A DNA stretch of 64,000 nt from Saprospiraceae bacterium (GCA_027080725.1 JALWRC010000064.1:101599-165598); one strand, 5' to 3'. Positions 53,856 to 63,298 are shown, counted from the first letter of the stretch. Translations and numbers: made by a program. Notes: a model not told the origin generated them from the letters alone.

Positions 53856-54323
53856 ATGACAAAGCGACGCTTACTTCACAGAGACAGGCTCAGAGAAAAA
53901 CAATGGGAGCATCTCATATTAGAGCTTTTACCTTACCTGCAACACACCTCAATTATATTACTGGAGGGAAATCTAGGAGCAGGGAAAACCACTTTTACAA
54001 ATTGGTTTGCCAAGGTGCTCGGTTATCATGATACGGAGGCATCCAGTCCAACATTTGCATTGGCCCATAGTTACCCTATAGCCCACAAAGATTTCAAGCA
54101 ATCCACTTTGTTCCACCTCGACCTCTATCGCCTGGAATCCACACAGGAAGCCCTCGATATGGGGATAGAAGAATACCTGGAGGATCCCGGCAGTTTTGTC
54201 GTCATTGAATGGCCCCAAATTATCACTCCTCTAATCCACGATGCTATTCTCATAGAGATTAACTATGGGGAGAAGGAAGGGGAACGTATTGTTGACATTT
54301 GGGAACTCCATTCAAAAAAATAA
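53856..54323 (+). CDS. tsaE: tRNA threonylcarbamoyladenosine biosynthesis ATPase TsaE
   Basis: A 155-residue small P-loop ATPase. It works with TsaB and TsaD to make t6A at position 37 of ANN-decoding tRNAs. Motifs: Walker A LLEGNLGAGKTTFTNWFAKVLG near residue 37, the conserved SSPTFALAHSYPI switch, FHLDLYRLES as the Asp-containing B motif, and FVVIEWPQII near the end. Full length. It stands 41 bases before the alanine dehydrogenase gene, which has its own promoter. Confidence 0.93.
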   Translation: MTKRRLLHRDRLREKQWEHLILELLPYLQHTSIILLEGNLGAGKTTFTNWFAKVLGYHDTEASSPTFALAHSYPIAHKDFKQSTLFHLDLYRLESTQEALDMGIEEYLEDPGSFVVIEWPQIITPLIHDAILIEINYGEKEGERIVDIWELHSKK

Positions 54324-54326
54324 TCC

Positions 54327-54334
54327 TATTTTTG
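54327..54334 (+). promoter_or_regulatory. Candidate -7 element (TATTTTTG) for alanine dehydrogenase
   Basis: Perfect TAnnTTTG 30 bases upstream of the ATG at 54365. It begins just after the tsaE stop, so the gene can be expressed separately. Confidence 0.45.
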
Positions 54335-54364
54335 TAACTTATTCATCTTTGACCTTAATCTCCT

Positions 54365-55591
54365 ATGACAGAGCAAGAAAAAAAGAAAGTCAATATTGAT
54401 CTTGGAGCATTTAGCTATCAGCCAAAACCGGAAATGTTGGCGATCCAGCCCAAAGACAACACCTTACTCATTGGCATTCCGAAAGAGACCAGGATGAATG
54501 AGAATAGACTGGCCCTGGTCCCCAGTTCTGTTAAAATATTAGTAGGCACCGGGCATCGGGTAGTAGTCGAATCTGGGGCAGGAGACCGGGCCAATTATCA
54601 AGATATCGAATTTTCCGAAGCTGGAGCCGAAATCGTTTACAGCAAAGAAGAGGCTCTCAAAGCTAATGTTGTTCTTAAAGTTGAGCCACCAACTGTACAG
54701 GAACTCAACGATTTCAATAAGGGACAAATTTTGATTTCTCCCTTACAATTACCTATTATTTCCAGAGAATACTTGGCAAAACTCAAGGAGCGCCAGGTTA
54801 CCGCACTGGCCATGGAATACATTCAATCCAGAGACAACTCCTTTCCTTTTGTACGCATATTGAGCGAATTGGCGGGGATGAATGCCGTAATTACCGCCTC
54901 AGAGCTTTTGGCAAAAACCAATGAAGGGCGTGGGGTACTACTCGGTGGCATCACCGGTGTCCCACCCGCTAAGGTCGTCATTCTAGGAGCTGGTGTTGTC
55001 GCTGAATTTGCCATCCGGGCTGCTTTAGGGCTTGGAGCCACTATTCGCATACTTGACAATAACATCCACAAGTTAATGCGTCTCCAAAGCAGAATGGGCA
55101 CCATATTGCATACTTCTGCTATTCATCCAAATTACTTGCTTCATCAACTTAAAACGGCAGATGTAGTCATTGGAGCGATTCATTCGAAGTCCGGCAGGAC
55201 TCCTCTTATCATCACAGAAGATATGGTCATGCAAATGAAAAAGGGGGCGGTGATTATCGATGTTTCCATTGATCAGGGAGGATGCTGTGAAACATCTGAA
55301 GTCACGACCTTAGCCAACCCTACATTTGTAAAACACGGTGTAATCCACTATTGTGTCCCCAATATGGCTTCTAAGTACCCAAGAACGGCCTCTTTGGCGC
55401 TATCCAATATCATCACCCCTATTCTCCTGGATATGGGACATCAACACAATCTCGAGAACTTGTTATTCAATAATAAAGGATTGCGTAACGGAGTCTATTG
55501 TTACAATGGATGCTTAACCAATGAACATCTCAGCAAGCATTTTAATATGCGTTTCACCAATCTTGACTTATTGCTCACCTCACAAAGATAA
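54365..55591 (+). CDS. ald: Alanine dehydrogenase (Bacteroidota-type)
   Basis: A 408-residue NAD-dependent enzyme that interconverts alanine and pyruvate plus ammonia. It has IGIPKETRMNENRLALVPSSV near residue 43, VVLKVEPPTV (the substrate-Lys motif), ITGVPPAKVVILGAGVVAEFAIRAALGLGATI (NAD site, about residues 195-225), VIIDVSIDQGGCCETSEVTT and HYCVPNMASKYPRTASLALSN. About 40 extra N-terminal residues precede the canonical start. The position that holds the catalytic His in classical Ald (TYLHLA) reads ILISPLQLP here, as in other Bacteroidota members I recall, so the family branch may differ in mechanism. NAD(P) transhydrogenase alpha is the next nearest family but lacks this C-terminus. Confidence 0.85.
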   Translation: MTEQEKKKVNIDLGAFSYQPKPEMLAIQPKDNTLLIGIPKETRMNENRLALVPSSVKILVGTGHRVVVESGAGDRANYQDIEFSEAGAEIVYSKEEALKANVVLKVEPPTVQELNDFNKGQILISPLQLPIISREYLAKLKERQVTALAMEYIQSRDNSFPFVRILSELAGMNAVITASELLAKTNEGRGVLLGGITGVPPAKVVILGAGVVAEFAIRAALGLGATIRILDNNIHKLMRLQSRMGTILHTSAIHPNYLLHQLKTADVVIGAIHSKSGRTPLIITEDMVMQMKKGAVIIDVSIDQGGCCETSEVTTLANPTFVKHGVIHYCVPNMASKYPRTASLALSNIITPILLDMGHQHNLENLLFNNKGLRNGVYCYNGCLTNEHLSKHFNMRFTNLDLLLTSQR

Positions 55592-55625
55592 TCTCAATAG
55601 GTATTCCATATTTTCAGATATGCAT

Positions 55626-56042
55626 TCATGGCCGGTTAGGAATGTAATCGGCCAACACTCTTAAGAACACGTGTTGCCACTCCTTGGGATGTACCCACCC
55701 TAAATTCCTCAAAGCACCCAACACATACAGCCCCCAAATAATCACTAAGAAAGGGTAGTATATAAAGATACCTCGGTTCATATTCCACGCTTTGATAACC
55801 TCAAAGTGATGCAGGTGCATGAACGCGCGCGTAGAACCACATCCGTAACAATAAATGCCATAAATCCATTGTGAAGGGCAAAGTGATACCCCTTCGTCAA
55901 AATAATCTGCAGGCAACCACCATAAGGCGATGGGTAATACCATTAAAAATAGCAACCATGCAAGGTTTAACAATAACAATCTAACCGATGATTTATGCAC
56001 AAGAAGCCAATGATGTTTTGTTTTTCCTATTAGAATAAACAC
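55626..56042 (-). CDS. DUF2752 membrane protein
   Basis: A 138-residue small membrane protein of DUF2752. Three hydrophobic segments are seen: LLLLNLAWLLFLMVLPIALWW, IYGIYCYGCGSTRAFMHL (the family's conserved CGSTRA signature at about 67-73) and FIYYPFLVIIWGLYVLGAL. The function of the family is not known. It is 33 bases downstream of the bacilliredoxin gene on the same strand, so they may be co-transcribed. The start at 56042 is the first ATG; an internal start would remove part of the first helix. Confidence 0.8.
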   Translation of the reverse strand: MFILIGKTKHHWLLVHKSSVRLLLLNLAWLLFLMVLPIALWWLPADYFDEGVSLCPSQWIYGIYCYGCGSTRAFMHLHHFEVIKAWNMNRGIFIYYPFLVIIWGLYVLGALRNLGWVHPKEWQHVFLRVLADYIPNRP

Positions 56043-56075
56043 AACAATTGAATTCCACCATATATGTCCCGATGG

Positions 56076-56492
56076 TTACAGCTCCGCAAGTTCTTTGTAT
56101 GCTTTAACCAAGTGGTCCGAAATTTGTTGGGCACTGGCTCCTTCTATATGATGGCGCTCCAACATATAAGCGAGTTGCCCATCCTTAAATAGAGCAATGG
56201 ATGGGGAGGAAGGGGGAAAGGGCAACATATACTCTCTTGCCTTGGCCGTAGCTTCGCGATCTACCCCGGCAAAAACTGTAATGGCTCTATCCGGTTTAGC
56301 ATCAGATTGCAAAGAGAGTAGCACAGCAGGGCGTGCATTGGCAGCAGCACAACCACAAACTGAGTTGACGACTACGAGCGTTGTCCCGGGCTGCTGCAAA
56401 GCATCTTCAACACTTTTAGGGTCTTTTGCCGCTATAATCCCATTAGAGGTAAGCTCTTGCTCCATGGGGAGCACTAATTCCGGTGGATACAT
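56076..56492 (-). CDS. BrxA/BrxB-family bacilliredoxin
   Basis: A 138-residue thioredoxin-fold disulphide protein of the YphP/YqiW family. The redox motif is Cys-Gly-Cys (NSVCGCAAANARP, residues 46 and 48), followed by AITVFAGVDREATAKAREYM and PPSSPSIALFKDGQLAYMLERHHIEG, all characteristic. In Firmicutes these proteins remove bacillithiol from proteins; Bacteroidota members are present with or without bacillithiol, so here the partner thiol is uncertain. Full length, start at 56492. Confidence 0.92.
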   Translation of the reverse strand: MYPPELVLPMEQELTSNGIIAAKDPKSVEDALQQPGTTLVVVNSVCGCAAANARPAVLLSLQSDAKPDRAITVFAGVDREATAKAREYMLPFPPSSPSIALFKDGQLAYMLERHHIEGASAQQISDHLVKAYKELAEL

Positions 56493-56618
56493 GATATTGT
56501 CTGTTTAATTTTATTAATTTTATGTTTTATTACGATGTACAGGAGATTGGCACCTCTGCACGTGTCCATTAACAAGTCATTTTTATAATAGTTCATTAGC
56601 ACAAGGAACTATGATCAT

Positions 56619-57896
56619 ATGAATTATTGTAATGTAACATATCAAAGGAATATGCCCCAATTGTACCTGGGCTTCATTCTCTATCTCTCCCTGTTTTTTG
56701 CAAAGCCGGTTATCGGGCAAATATCTTATCATGATTTTTTGAATAACAAAGACAAACTCGGTATCCCGTTTGAGTTGAAAGGGCATCTGATTATTGTTCA
56801 CATAGTTTTGGAAGAAAAACTACCTCTAAATTTTATCCTGGACACGGGTTCGCCCTTTAGTGTCCTTTTCGAAAAAACTTACGCTGATATACTTCGGATA
56901 AAGTATTCAGATACCATTCGTCTGGCAGGGGCCGACCAGACGAGAGCACTCAGAGGGCATATCGCACGTAGGATAAAGATAGGACTTTCTCCCGGACATA
57001 CTGCCGTTAGAGATATCATCATCCTTTCCCAAGATTACTTCAAACTCAAGAATTATATCGGTTACAATATACACGGCATTCTGGGGATGGATTTTTTTAA
57101 AGCCCTGTTGGTAGAGATTAATTTTCGCCGACAGCGGGTTGTCTTCTACAGGGATAGTACGGCGATTCATATCTCCAGGAAATATATTCAAATCCCTATT
57201 GCCACACATAATGGAAAGCCCTATCTCCGATTGCCCCTTAAGGTGGACGCCGATTCAAACTCACTTGTCGAAGCCAATCTGTTATTGGATACAGGGGCGG
57301 GGTTGAACATGCTGCTCATCAACGGCTCTTCCCCTACCATCCAACTCCCCAAAAATCACATACGTGGATTTATTGGAACTGGATTGGGAGGCAACGTCGA
57401 AGGATATTTATCCAGAATTGAAGGATATGAACTAGGGGGTGTAACCTATCATCGTACCCTCGCCTACTTCCAATCTATTGATTCTAATGTAGTCCGCTTA
57501 GACACCTCTTTTGTACGACATGGGATTATAGGCAATAAACTTCTCGAAAATTATTCAGTCATCATAGATGTACATCACAACAAGCTTTTCCTGAAGCCCT
57601 ATCACACCAAACCCATTACATTTAATTGGGACAAAAGCGGCTTGCTGGTTTATGCCGTAGGTGCCGATTTCAACCATTTCATAATCGGAGATGTTTTAGA
57701 GCATTCTCCGGCAGCAAAAGCCGGCATCCTCCCCGGTGACCAGATTGTTCGAATAGGCTGGTGGCCGGCTTCCTGGTTTAGCTTAAATCGCATTACCAAA
57801 ATGCTTTCCGGAAAAGAAAACAGTAAAATCAGGTTGACCATTAATCGAAATGGAACAATTATCAAAAAACAATTCCGGTTAAAAAAACTCATATAG
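56619..57896 (+). CDS. Secreted aspartyl protease (retropepsin-like) with C-terminal PDZ domain
   Basis: A 425-residue exported protein. A signal peptide (LYLGFILYLSLFFAKPVIGQ) follows 12 residues; the ATG at 56652 is a possible alternative start. Two retropepsin-type half sites are seen: NFILDTGSPFSVLF (Asp near 75) and NLLLDTGAGLNMLL (Asp near 224), as expected for a single-chain two-lobed bacterial aspartyl protease. HGILGMDFFKALLVEINF and HGIIGNKLLENYSVIIDV are the repeated Gly-Asp/Asn-Lys type hydrophobic ends of each lobe. Residues about 345-420 form a PDZ domain (FIIGDVLEHSPAAKAGILPGDQIVRIG). No T9SS tail. Likely acts in the periplasm or envelope; its substrate is unknown. Confidence 0.88.
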   Translation: MNYCNVTYQRNMPQLYLGFILYLSLFFAKPVIGQISYHDFLNNKDKLGIPFELKGHLIIVHIVLEEKLPLNFILDTGSPFSVLFEKTYADILRIKYSDTIRLAGADQTRALRGHIARRIKIGLSPGHTAVRDIIILSQDYFKLKNYIGYNIHGILGMDFFKALLVEINFRRQRVVFYRDSTAIHISRKYIQIPIATHNGKPYLRLPLKVDADSNSLVEANLLLDTGAGLNMLLINGSSPTIQLPKNHIRGFIGTGLGGNVEGYLSRIEGYELGGVTYHRTLAYFQSIDSNVVRLDTSFVRHGIIGNKLLENYSVIIDVHHNKLFLKPYHTKPITFNWDKSGLLVYAVGADFNHFIIGDVLEHSPAAKAGILPGDQIVRIGWWPASWFSLNRITKMLSGKENSKIRLTINRNGTIIKKQFRLKKLI

Positions 57897-58110
57897 GGCT
57901 CTGATTTCTCATGTCGTCTTAAAATATATTCCGCAAGTATTGACAAAAGTGGCCATCCGTAAAGAAGAGCGGCGTCTTGTATTGCGCATTGGAAGTAGAA
58001 CTGGAGGAATGTTTTACGTACACCATCAATGCATCATGTACTACCATTAGAGAGCAGTACAAATATAAATCCCCATTTGATCTTCAAACATGCGATTTTT
58101 CCTTGGTGCA

Positions 58111-60459
58111 CTAATGCTCAGGAAATGTAATAACGCTGCTGGACACCCGGTCCGGGTCTGCTTCGCTATCTAACTCCTGCTTGGGGTTGTAGGATTGATA
58201 TTCACAAATACTTTGACTATGAATAATATCCAGTTTGACTCCTACATGGTCCAACAAAAGAAGCAGATGTGCATTCCATATTACCTCCTCATTATCCCTG
58301 GCCTCAAACAGTAATCCATCGAAACTTAGTACCGAGAAAAGCACCCGGGTATCCAAAAGTCTCTCCGCAACTTCTTGTTCTGATAATTCTCCAACAATAG
58401 TAACAACCCAATCCTTCCCCATTCTCAAGAGCGCGTTTTGCTCCAACATCTTATTGGGCACAGTGCTGAGCACAATGGCATCCGGGTTTTCATACAATCT
58501 CGCCTCCGGAAGGAATTCCTTGACATATCCGGCAAGTCGCTTAATGCTTTTCCATCTTTCCGAATGTACAGCCCTAATGATTCCCTTCTCCAGACTGCGT
58601 ATTCCCGGGTATGAAATGGTAAAACCTTGACGAGTGAATGAGCTCTTTTCTTTACCTGGCATTTTTATTTGCAGGCACACCTCATCCTTGGATGTATCAC
58701 TAAATCCTATATGGATTATAGGATGAGGGGCGTCAATTGCAGAGCGATTAACCATCACAGGAAAGACTTCGACCAGCTGGTCTATCAATAAGGATTCTGC
58801 CGGCAACAATGGAATTCCCTCTCCTTTCTCTAATAATCTTGCAAGCTTCTTATCTTCCTTCAACAATTGCATTATAACACTTAACATCCTTTGACCGGTC
58901 CGCGCACAAGTCAATCCCAGAAGGTTTCGTCTATAATCTCTGTAAGATTTTAATAGTGCATTAAATGTGCTGACCTCCGTAGAAGGTGTATCTTGCAAAT
59001 GCAGGGCGATCAGTCGTTGATAATACCACATTTCAAATCTCAAAACCCAGGAATGGACATCATATGGTCTGAGAGCAAGAAGTATGGCTTTCTCCCGGTC
59101 TTTCAGCGATTCAATAAATTGCTGCCATTTGTAATAATCCTCAAAATGATTCTTTTTCTCAAACAATTCTTGCCACTGAGTGAATACCGTGTCAATAAAC
59201 TGTAGTTTTTGATAGATATACATGTGGTTATCTTCCCGGACTTCAAGAAATATCCGGGCTTCTTTAACGCGGTGCAGGATGGCTTTCAACTCCTCTACCA
59301 ATCGCTTAACTGTCGCTTTATCTAAAAGTTGGTCATCAATGTTGAACAATGTCAAACGCCCCATGCGGGTCTCTACATAACGCGATATAGCTCTGTTGGG
59401 CTCTTTGGAGAACAAGTCCTCTATCCCAATAGCTTCTTCCGCCAAACTCTTTATATCCTTCATATCCGGCAAGGAGATTAATCCTTTGACCGGATAATTA
59501 TTGCAGGATATTTGTAACGCACGATATCTCGCAAGTATCTGCTGTTCTGCTTTCCCTTTTTCATTGGAAAACATCTTCAAAAGGCCTTTCTTCTTTTCTT
59601 TGGAGCGCTCCTCTAATATGTCCAATTCCAAGTGAAGCTCTGCCCAATGCCCTTTTAGTTGTTGCCATGATGCATTCAGCATCCGGATATAGGCCATTTC
59701 ATACCACACCAACCATTCACTCAGGTCCGTTCTCAAGCGTCCAATCCTTTCGAGTGCCTGCGAGATGGTGTCAAATAGGTGTTCTTCTGCTTCCTTTTGA
59801 GAAAACATGTTAAAAAGTACGGGATGAATCTCTTCAAAAACGTGAAGGTAACGAATTACCCCCGGATACAAGGTAGCCCCGCGTTTTACTATCTCGTATA
59901 TTTTAAGATATTCCTCCGTATTCAATTGCAGGTCTGCCAGGTGTGTAAGTGAAGACAAATAATGTGGCTTGGGGAGTTTGGAGCGAATATGATTCCAGCG
60001 TGACAGGATATCTATCATGCGCTTTTCCCCTAAAACCGTTTGATGAAGGACCCTGAAATGATTTTGCAATCTTTTAACAAGGTGCAAGTAATGCGCTCTA
60101 TTTTTCAACATCATAGTCTGGTCCGGTACCGATCGATAGACCTCCTCCTTGGATAAAATTTGCTTTATCTTAACAAGTGTAGAGTTGGCAGTAGCACTAT
60201 TGTCACAAAGAAGCACAAAATCAGCTAATCCCGAGTTATGAAAAGAGCTCAGAAGCAGATCGGTCACCTCCTCATCTACTGATTGGATATGGATGCGCAC
60301 CCCTTCTTGCAAGGCCATGCGAGTGAATTCTATCACAATATCAAACGCACCTTCTAAATTATCGAGTTGAATGTCAAGCCCACCCCCTCTCAAAAAGCAG
60401 GTTTTCATCTGCTTTAATAAATGGACTGAAAGTACACTTTCATTTTTATTGATATACAT
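58111..60459 (-). CDS. Unrecognised 782-residue protein; possibly a degenerate SF1 helicase relative
   Basis: I do not firmly recognise this protein. It has no signal peptide or membrane helix and is rich in long charged helices (about residues 100-550). Residues 20-100 have a layout like the ATPase start of DUF4011-type superfamily 1 helicases: a strand (KTCFLRGGG), a helix ending MALQEG, a strand VRIHIQSVDEEVTDLLLSSF, then SGLADFVLL. The place of the Walker A (GPPGTGKSQTI) holds GGGLDIQLDNL, so it cannot bind ATP in the usual way. Near residue 560 LIDQLVEVFPVMVNRSAI sits where such helicases have the block before Walker B, which is also absent. The full frame is intact, so it is not a plain pseudogene. 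Alone on its strand with a -7 element. Confidence 0.6.
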   Translation of the reverse strand: MYINKNESVLSVHLLKQMKTCFLRGGGLDIQLDNLEGAFDIVIEFTRMALQEGVRIHIQSVDEEVTDLLLSSFHNSGLADFVLLCDNSATANSTLVKIKQILSKEEVYRSVPDQTMMLKNRAHYLHLVKRLQNHFRVLHQTVLGEKRMIDILSRWNHIRSKLPKPHYLSSLTHLADLQLNTEEYLKIYEIVKRGATLYPGVIRYLHVFEEIHPVLFNMFSQKEAEEHLFDTISQALERIGRLRTDLSEWLVWYEMAYIRMLNASWQQLKGHWAELHLELDILEERSKEKKKGLLKMFSNEKGKAEQQILARYRALQISCNNYPVKGLISLPDMKDIKSLAEEAIGIEDLFSKEPNRAISRYVETRMGRLTLFNIDDQLLDKATVKRLVEELKAILHRVKEARIFLEVREDNHMYIYQKLQFIDTVFTQWQELFEKKNHFEDYYKWQQFIESLKDREKAILLALRPYDVHSWVLRFEMWYYQRLIALHLQDTPSTEVSTFNALLKSYRDYRRNLLGLTCARTGQRMLSVIMQLLKEDKKLARLLEKGEGIPLLPAESLLIDQLVEVFPVMVNRSAIDAPHPIIHIGFSDTSKDEVCLQIKMPGKEKSSFTRQGFTISYPGIRSLEKGIIRAVHSERWKSIKRLAGYVKEFLPEARLYENPDAIVLSTVPNKMLEQNALLRMGKDWVVTIVGELSEQEVAERLLDTRVLFSVLSFDGLLFEARDNEEVIWNAHLLLLLDHVGVKLDIIHSQSICEYQSYNPKQELDSEADPDRVSSSVITFPEH

Positions 60460-60479
60460 AAATGCGTTAATTTCCGATG

Positions 60480-60487
60480 CAAATATA
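60480..60487 (-). promoter_or_regulatory. Candidate -7 element (TATATTTG) for the 782-residue protein gene
   Basis: TAnnTTTG match on the minus strand, 20 bases upstream of the ATG at 60459. No TTTG at the -33 position. Confidence 0.4.
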
Positions 60488-60657
60488 TGAAATTATTTTA
60501 TATGTATAATTGTATTGTGCGGTGTGTATTTTTGGCTCCAGGCCAAAGAGAGCCATCATAATAAGCAAAAACCTAAAAACGAAAGACTTTATCAACCAAA
60601 CATTATGATGCTTCAAACTAAAGGCTTCCTTTTGCCCGATTATTAGCCTAAGGGATG

Positions 60658-60665
60658 TAACTTTG
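60658..60665 (+). promoter_or_regulatory. Candidate promoter (TTTG-N23-TAACTTTG) for enoyl-CoA hydratase
   Basis: TAACTTTG at 60658-60665 with TTTG at 60631-60634, 23 bases apart, slightly long. The ATG is 35 bases downstream of the -7 element. Confidence 0.5.
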
Positions 60666-60700
60666 CAATCTGTTTTATTGTGGATTTATAAAACGTAAAT

Positions 60701-61483
60701 ATGCAACTCATAACCCTCTCTGTAAAACAAGAAGACCAAATCCTCTACGTCACCCTTCAACGCCCCAAAGAACTCAATGCCATCAATGCACTGATGATGG
60801 GGGAACTCCGGGAAGTGATGGAAAACTACCACCGGGTATGGCCAGGCACAAAGGGGATTATCATTACAGGATCAGGAGAGAAAGCTTTTGCTGCCGGGGC
60901 GGATATCCGTGAATTTGTCGGATTAACACCTGCAGAAGCTTCTCAATTGTCCAGAAACGGCCACATCACATTCAACCTGATAGAGAATGCACATGTTCCT
61001 GTCATTGCCGCGGTCAATGGTTTTGCACTCGGCGGTGGATGTGAATTGGCCATGGCCTGCCACATTCGCATCGCCGCAGCCAACGCTAAATTCGGCCAGC
61101 CTGAAGCAAACCTCGGGCTTATTCCCGGATTTGCGGGTACCCAGCGCTTACCCCAACTTGTAGGTAAAGGAAAAGCTCTAGAGCTTCTAATGACAGGTGA
61201 TATGATTGATGCAGAAGAAGCTTTTAGAATCGGCTTGGCCAATGAAGTCGTCGCAACAGGAACGGCTTTGGAGGAGGCGACAAAGATGATGAAGAAGATA
61301 CTCAAGAAGGGCCCCTTAGCGATTAAATACTCTATCCGGTGCGTCAACGCTTACTTTAATCCCAAAGAAGATGGGGCCGAAATTGAGATTGCTCATTTCG
61401 GTCAACTCATGGCTTCTGACGAAGGGGTAGAAGGCATCTCCGCATTTATCGAGAAGCGAAAGCCGGATTTTAATAAGGTGTAA
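60701..61483 (+). CDS. Enoyl-CoA hydratase (crotonase family)
   Basis: A 260-residue crotonase-fold enzyme that hydrates 2-enoyl-CoA in fatty acid or amino acid breakdown. Motifs: QRPKELNAINALMMGELREVM, AFAAGADIREFVG (CoA/oxyanion loop), ALGGGCELAMACHIRIAAANAKFGQPEANLGLIPGFAGTQRLPQLVG with both Glu residues of true hydratases (in GGCE and in PEANLG). Full length. The convergent acyl-CoA dehydrogenase gene is 66 bases away, which supports a beta-oxidation role, though the two are on opposite strands. Confidence 0.92.
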   Translation: MQLITLSVKQEDQILYVTLQRPKELNAINALMMGELREVMENYHRVWPGTKGIIITGSGEKAFAAGADIREFVGLTPAEASQLSRNGHITFNLIENAHVPVIAAVNGFALGGGCELAMACHIRIAAANAKFGQPEANLGLIPGFAGTQRLPQLVGKGKALELLMTGDMIDAEEAFRIGLANEVVATGTALEEATKMMKKILKKGPLAIKYSIRCVNAYFNPKEDGAEIEIAHFGQLMASDEGVEGISAFIEKRKPDFNKV

Positions 61484-61549
61484 CGGCTCCACCCTCGCCT
61501 CCTAATCGGTCCATGAACATGAACCGGATTGGTTGCAGTACCGGTACGA

Positions 61550-63298
61550 CTATTTCCTAAAGGGATATCCGTTTTTCTCCACGACAAAGGATGCCACGGT
61601 CTCTAAAGCCTTATAGATATCGATTTCCAAAGGTTGGAAGATTTTTCTGAACATCTTTAACAAAGTAGCGCGATGTTCTTCATCTTTGGCCACATGCACC
61701 AAAATGCGTTTGGAGAGCGAAACAAAGTCCTCAGAATTGTAATACACGGAGGCCGCCAATGTACTTCCCAATAATTCAGAATCGTACAGTACCCGGGGCT
61801 CCAACCGCTTTACACGCAGCATTGCCGATTCAGCTTGCAGAATATGAATGGCCATATCAGCCAAAGCCATAGCGACATATTGGTCTTTCCTCAAATCCAT
61901 ACGACCACTCATCTGCGCCTCTATCAATATAGCCAATACATATTGCAAGGCATCCTTCATGCTGTATACGGTCCGCTCTTCTTTGCTCTCCCCTTTTACT
62001 TCGACTTCACGACCTTGCAACCATCCAAGACTGTGGATTACCAGTGGATTTTCACCCTTCTCCGCGTCTTTTAATAGTTGTTTGATGATGACAAGGCGGT
62101 TGATTTCGTTGGTCCCTTCATAAATTCTGTTGATCCGTGCATCTCTGTACATACGAGCATAAGGCATCTCTTCCGAAAAGCCGATACCGCCGTGAATCTG
62201 AATATTTTCGTCCGTACAGTAATCGATGCTTTCAGAGCCGGCTATTTTGATGACGGCGCACTCCAACGCATATTCCATAGCGGCGTACAAACCTGCCTTC
62301 TCTATCGATTTTCCTTCGGCCTTGTAGGCTTGTTTGCGGTCTTCCATCCAATCAGACACCCGGTATACCGTACTCTCCCCTTCGAAGGCGCGAATCGTCA
62401 TTTTGGCTAGTTTTTCACGGATAGCACCATACCTACTTATGGGATATTTAAACTGGATGCGCTCATTGGCGTAACCTGCAGCGAGGTCGATGATTATTTT
62501 ACAGGCGCCAAGGGACATGGCGCCCAATTTGAACCGGCCGATATTCAAGACATTGAAGGCCACCTTATAGCCTTTGCCGACTTCCCCCAATACGTTTTCG
62601 ACCGGGACCTTCACATTTTCAAAAAAGATTTGCCGGGTAGAAGACCCCTTTATGCCCATCTTTTTTTCCTCTTCGCCCAATGCAATTCCATCAGACTTGG
62701 CATCGACGATAAAGGCAGTCACCTTGTCTCCATCCACTTTGGCAAAGACCACCAATACATCGGCAAATCCCGCATTGGTTATCCACATTTTTTGGCCATT
62801 AATGAGGTAGTGCTTGCCATCATCCGACAATTTGGCTTCTGTCTTCATCGCCATTGCATCCGATCCTGAAGTCGGCTCGGTCAAGCAATACGAATGTATG
62901 TGCTCTGCTGTCGTAGAGGGAGGAATATACTTCGCCTTTTGCTCGGCATTGCCGTAATAGTAAATGGGCAATACCCCAATCCCAATATGCGCAGCAAAGG
63001 TGGTGTCAAAAGAACCACTCATCGTGCCGAGATAATCCGCTATAAACGTATTGGTATGGGTGTCCAATTCGAGACCTCCAAATTCCTCAGAGATATGTGC
63101 CCCCAACAACCCCAACTCTGCTGCGGCCTCCATAAGAGGGCGTTGCATCGCCAAAACATGTGACCGGGAGCGATTCTGGTCGACAAAATCCCGTACCATA
63201 TCGATAATCATCCCCTGGTCTTCATTGTGATCCTCCGGAATAAAAATACTCTCTTTGGGTTCATTATCCCACAAGTATTGTACGCCTCTCCATTTCAT
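61550..63298 (-). CDS. Acyl-CoA dehydrogenase (long form)
   Basis: A 582-residue FAD enzyme from the ATG at 63298 (MKWRGVQYLWDNEPKESIF); a longer frame to 63343 adds 15 unlikely residues. It catalyses alpha,beta-dehydrogenation of acyl-CoA. Motifs: SYCLTEPTSGSDAMAMKT, GQKMWITNAGFADVLVVFAKV, ESIDYCTDENIQIHGGIGFSEEMPYAR, and the catalytic Glu in IYEGTNEINRLVIIKQLL. The extra C-terminal domain of about 170 residues is the type seen in VLCAD/ACAD9-like enzymes and in Bacteroidota long forms. It pairs functionally with the convergent enoyl-CoA hydratase. Confidence 0.92.
   Translation of the reverse strand: MKWRGVQYLWDNEPKESIFIPEDHNEDQGMIIDMVRDFVDQNRSRSHVLAMQRPLMEAAAELGLLGAHISEEFGGLELDTHTNTFIADYLGTMSGSFDTTFAAHIGIGVLPIYYYGNAEQKAKYIPPSTTAEHIHSYCLTEPTSGSDAMAMKTEAKLSDDGKHYLINGQKMWITNAGFADVLVVFAKVDGDKVTAFIVDAKSDGIALGEEEKKMGIKGSSTRQIFFENVKVPVENVLGEVGKGYKVAFNVLNIGRFKLGAMSLGACKIIIDLAAGYANERIQFKYPISRYGAIREKLAKMTIRAFEGESTVYRVSDWMEDRKQAYKAEGKSIEKAGLYAAMEYALECAVIKIAGSESIDYCTDENIQIHGGIGFSEEMPYARMYRDARINRIYEGTNEINRLVIIKQLLKDAEKGENPLVIHSLGWLQGREVEVKGESKEERTVYSMKDALQYVLAILIEAQMSGRMDLRKDQYVAMALADMAIHILQAESAMLRVKRLEPRVLYDSELLGSTLAASVYYNSEDFVSLSKRILVHVAKDEEHRATLLKMFRKIFQPLEIDIYKALETVASFVVEKNGYPFRK

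Noticed and set aside
57960..58065. Stop-free stretch after the aspartyl protease that looks like a coding remnant
   Set aside because: Only about 34 codons (KVAIRKEERRLVLRIG type), with no start, promoter or recognised family.
61500..61535. Imperfect hairpin (AATCGGT ... ACCGGATT) between the convergent enoyl-CoA hydratase and acyl-CoA dehydrogenase genes
   Set aside because: The stem has a bulge, is short, and no T tract follows, so I do not call it a terminator.
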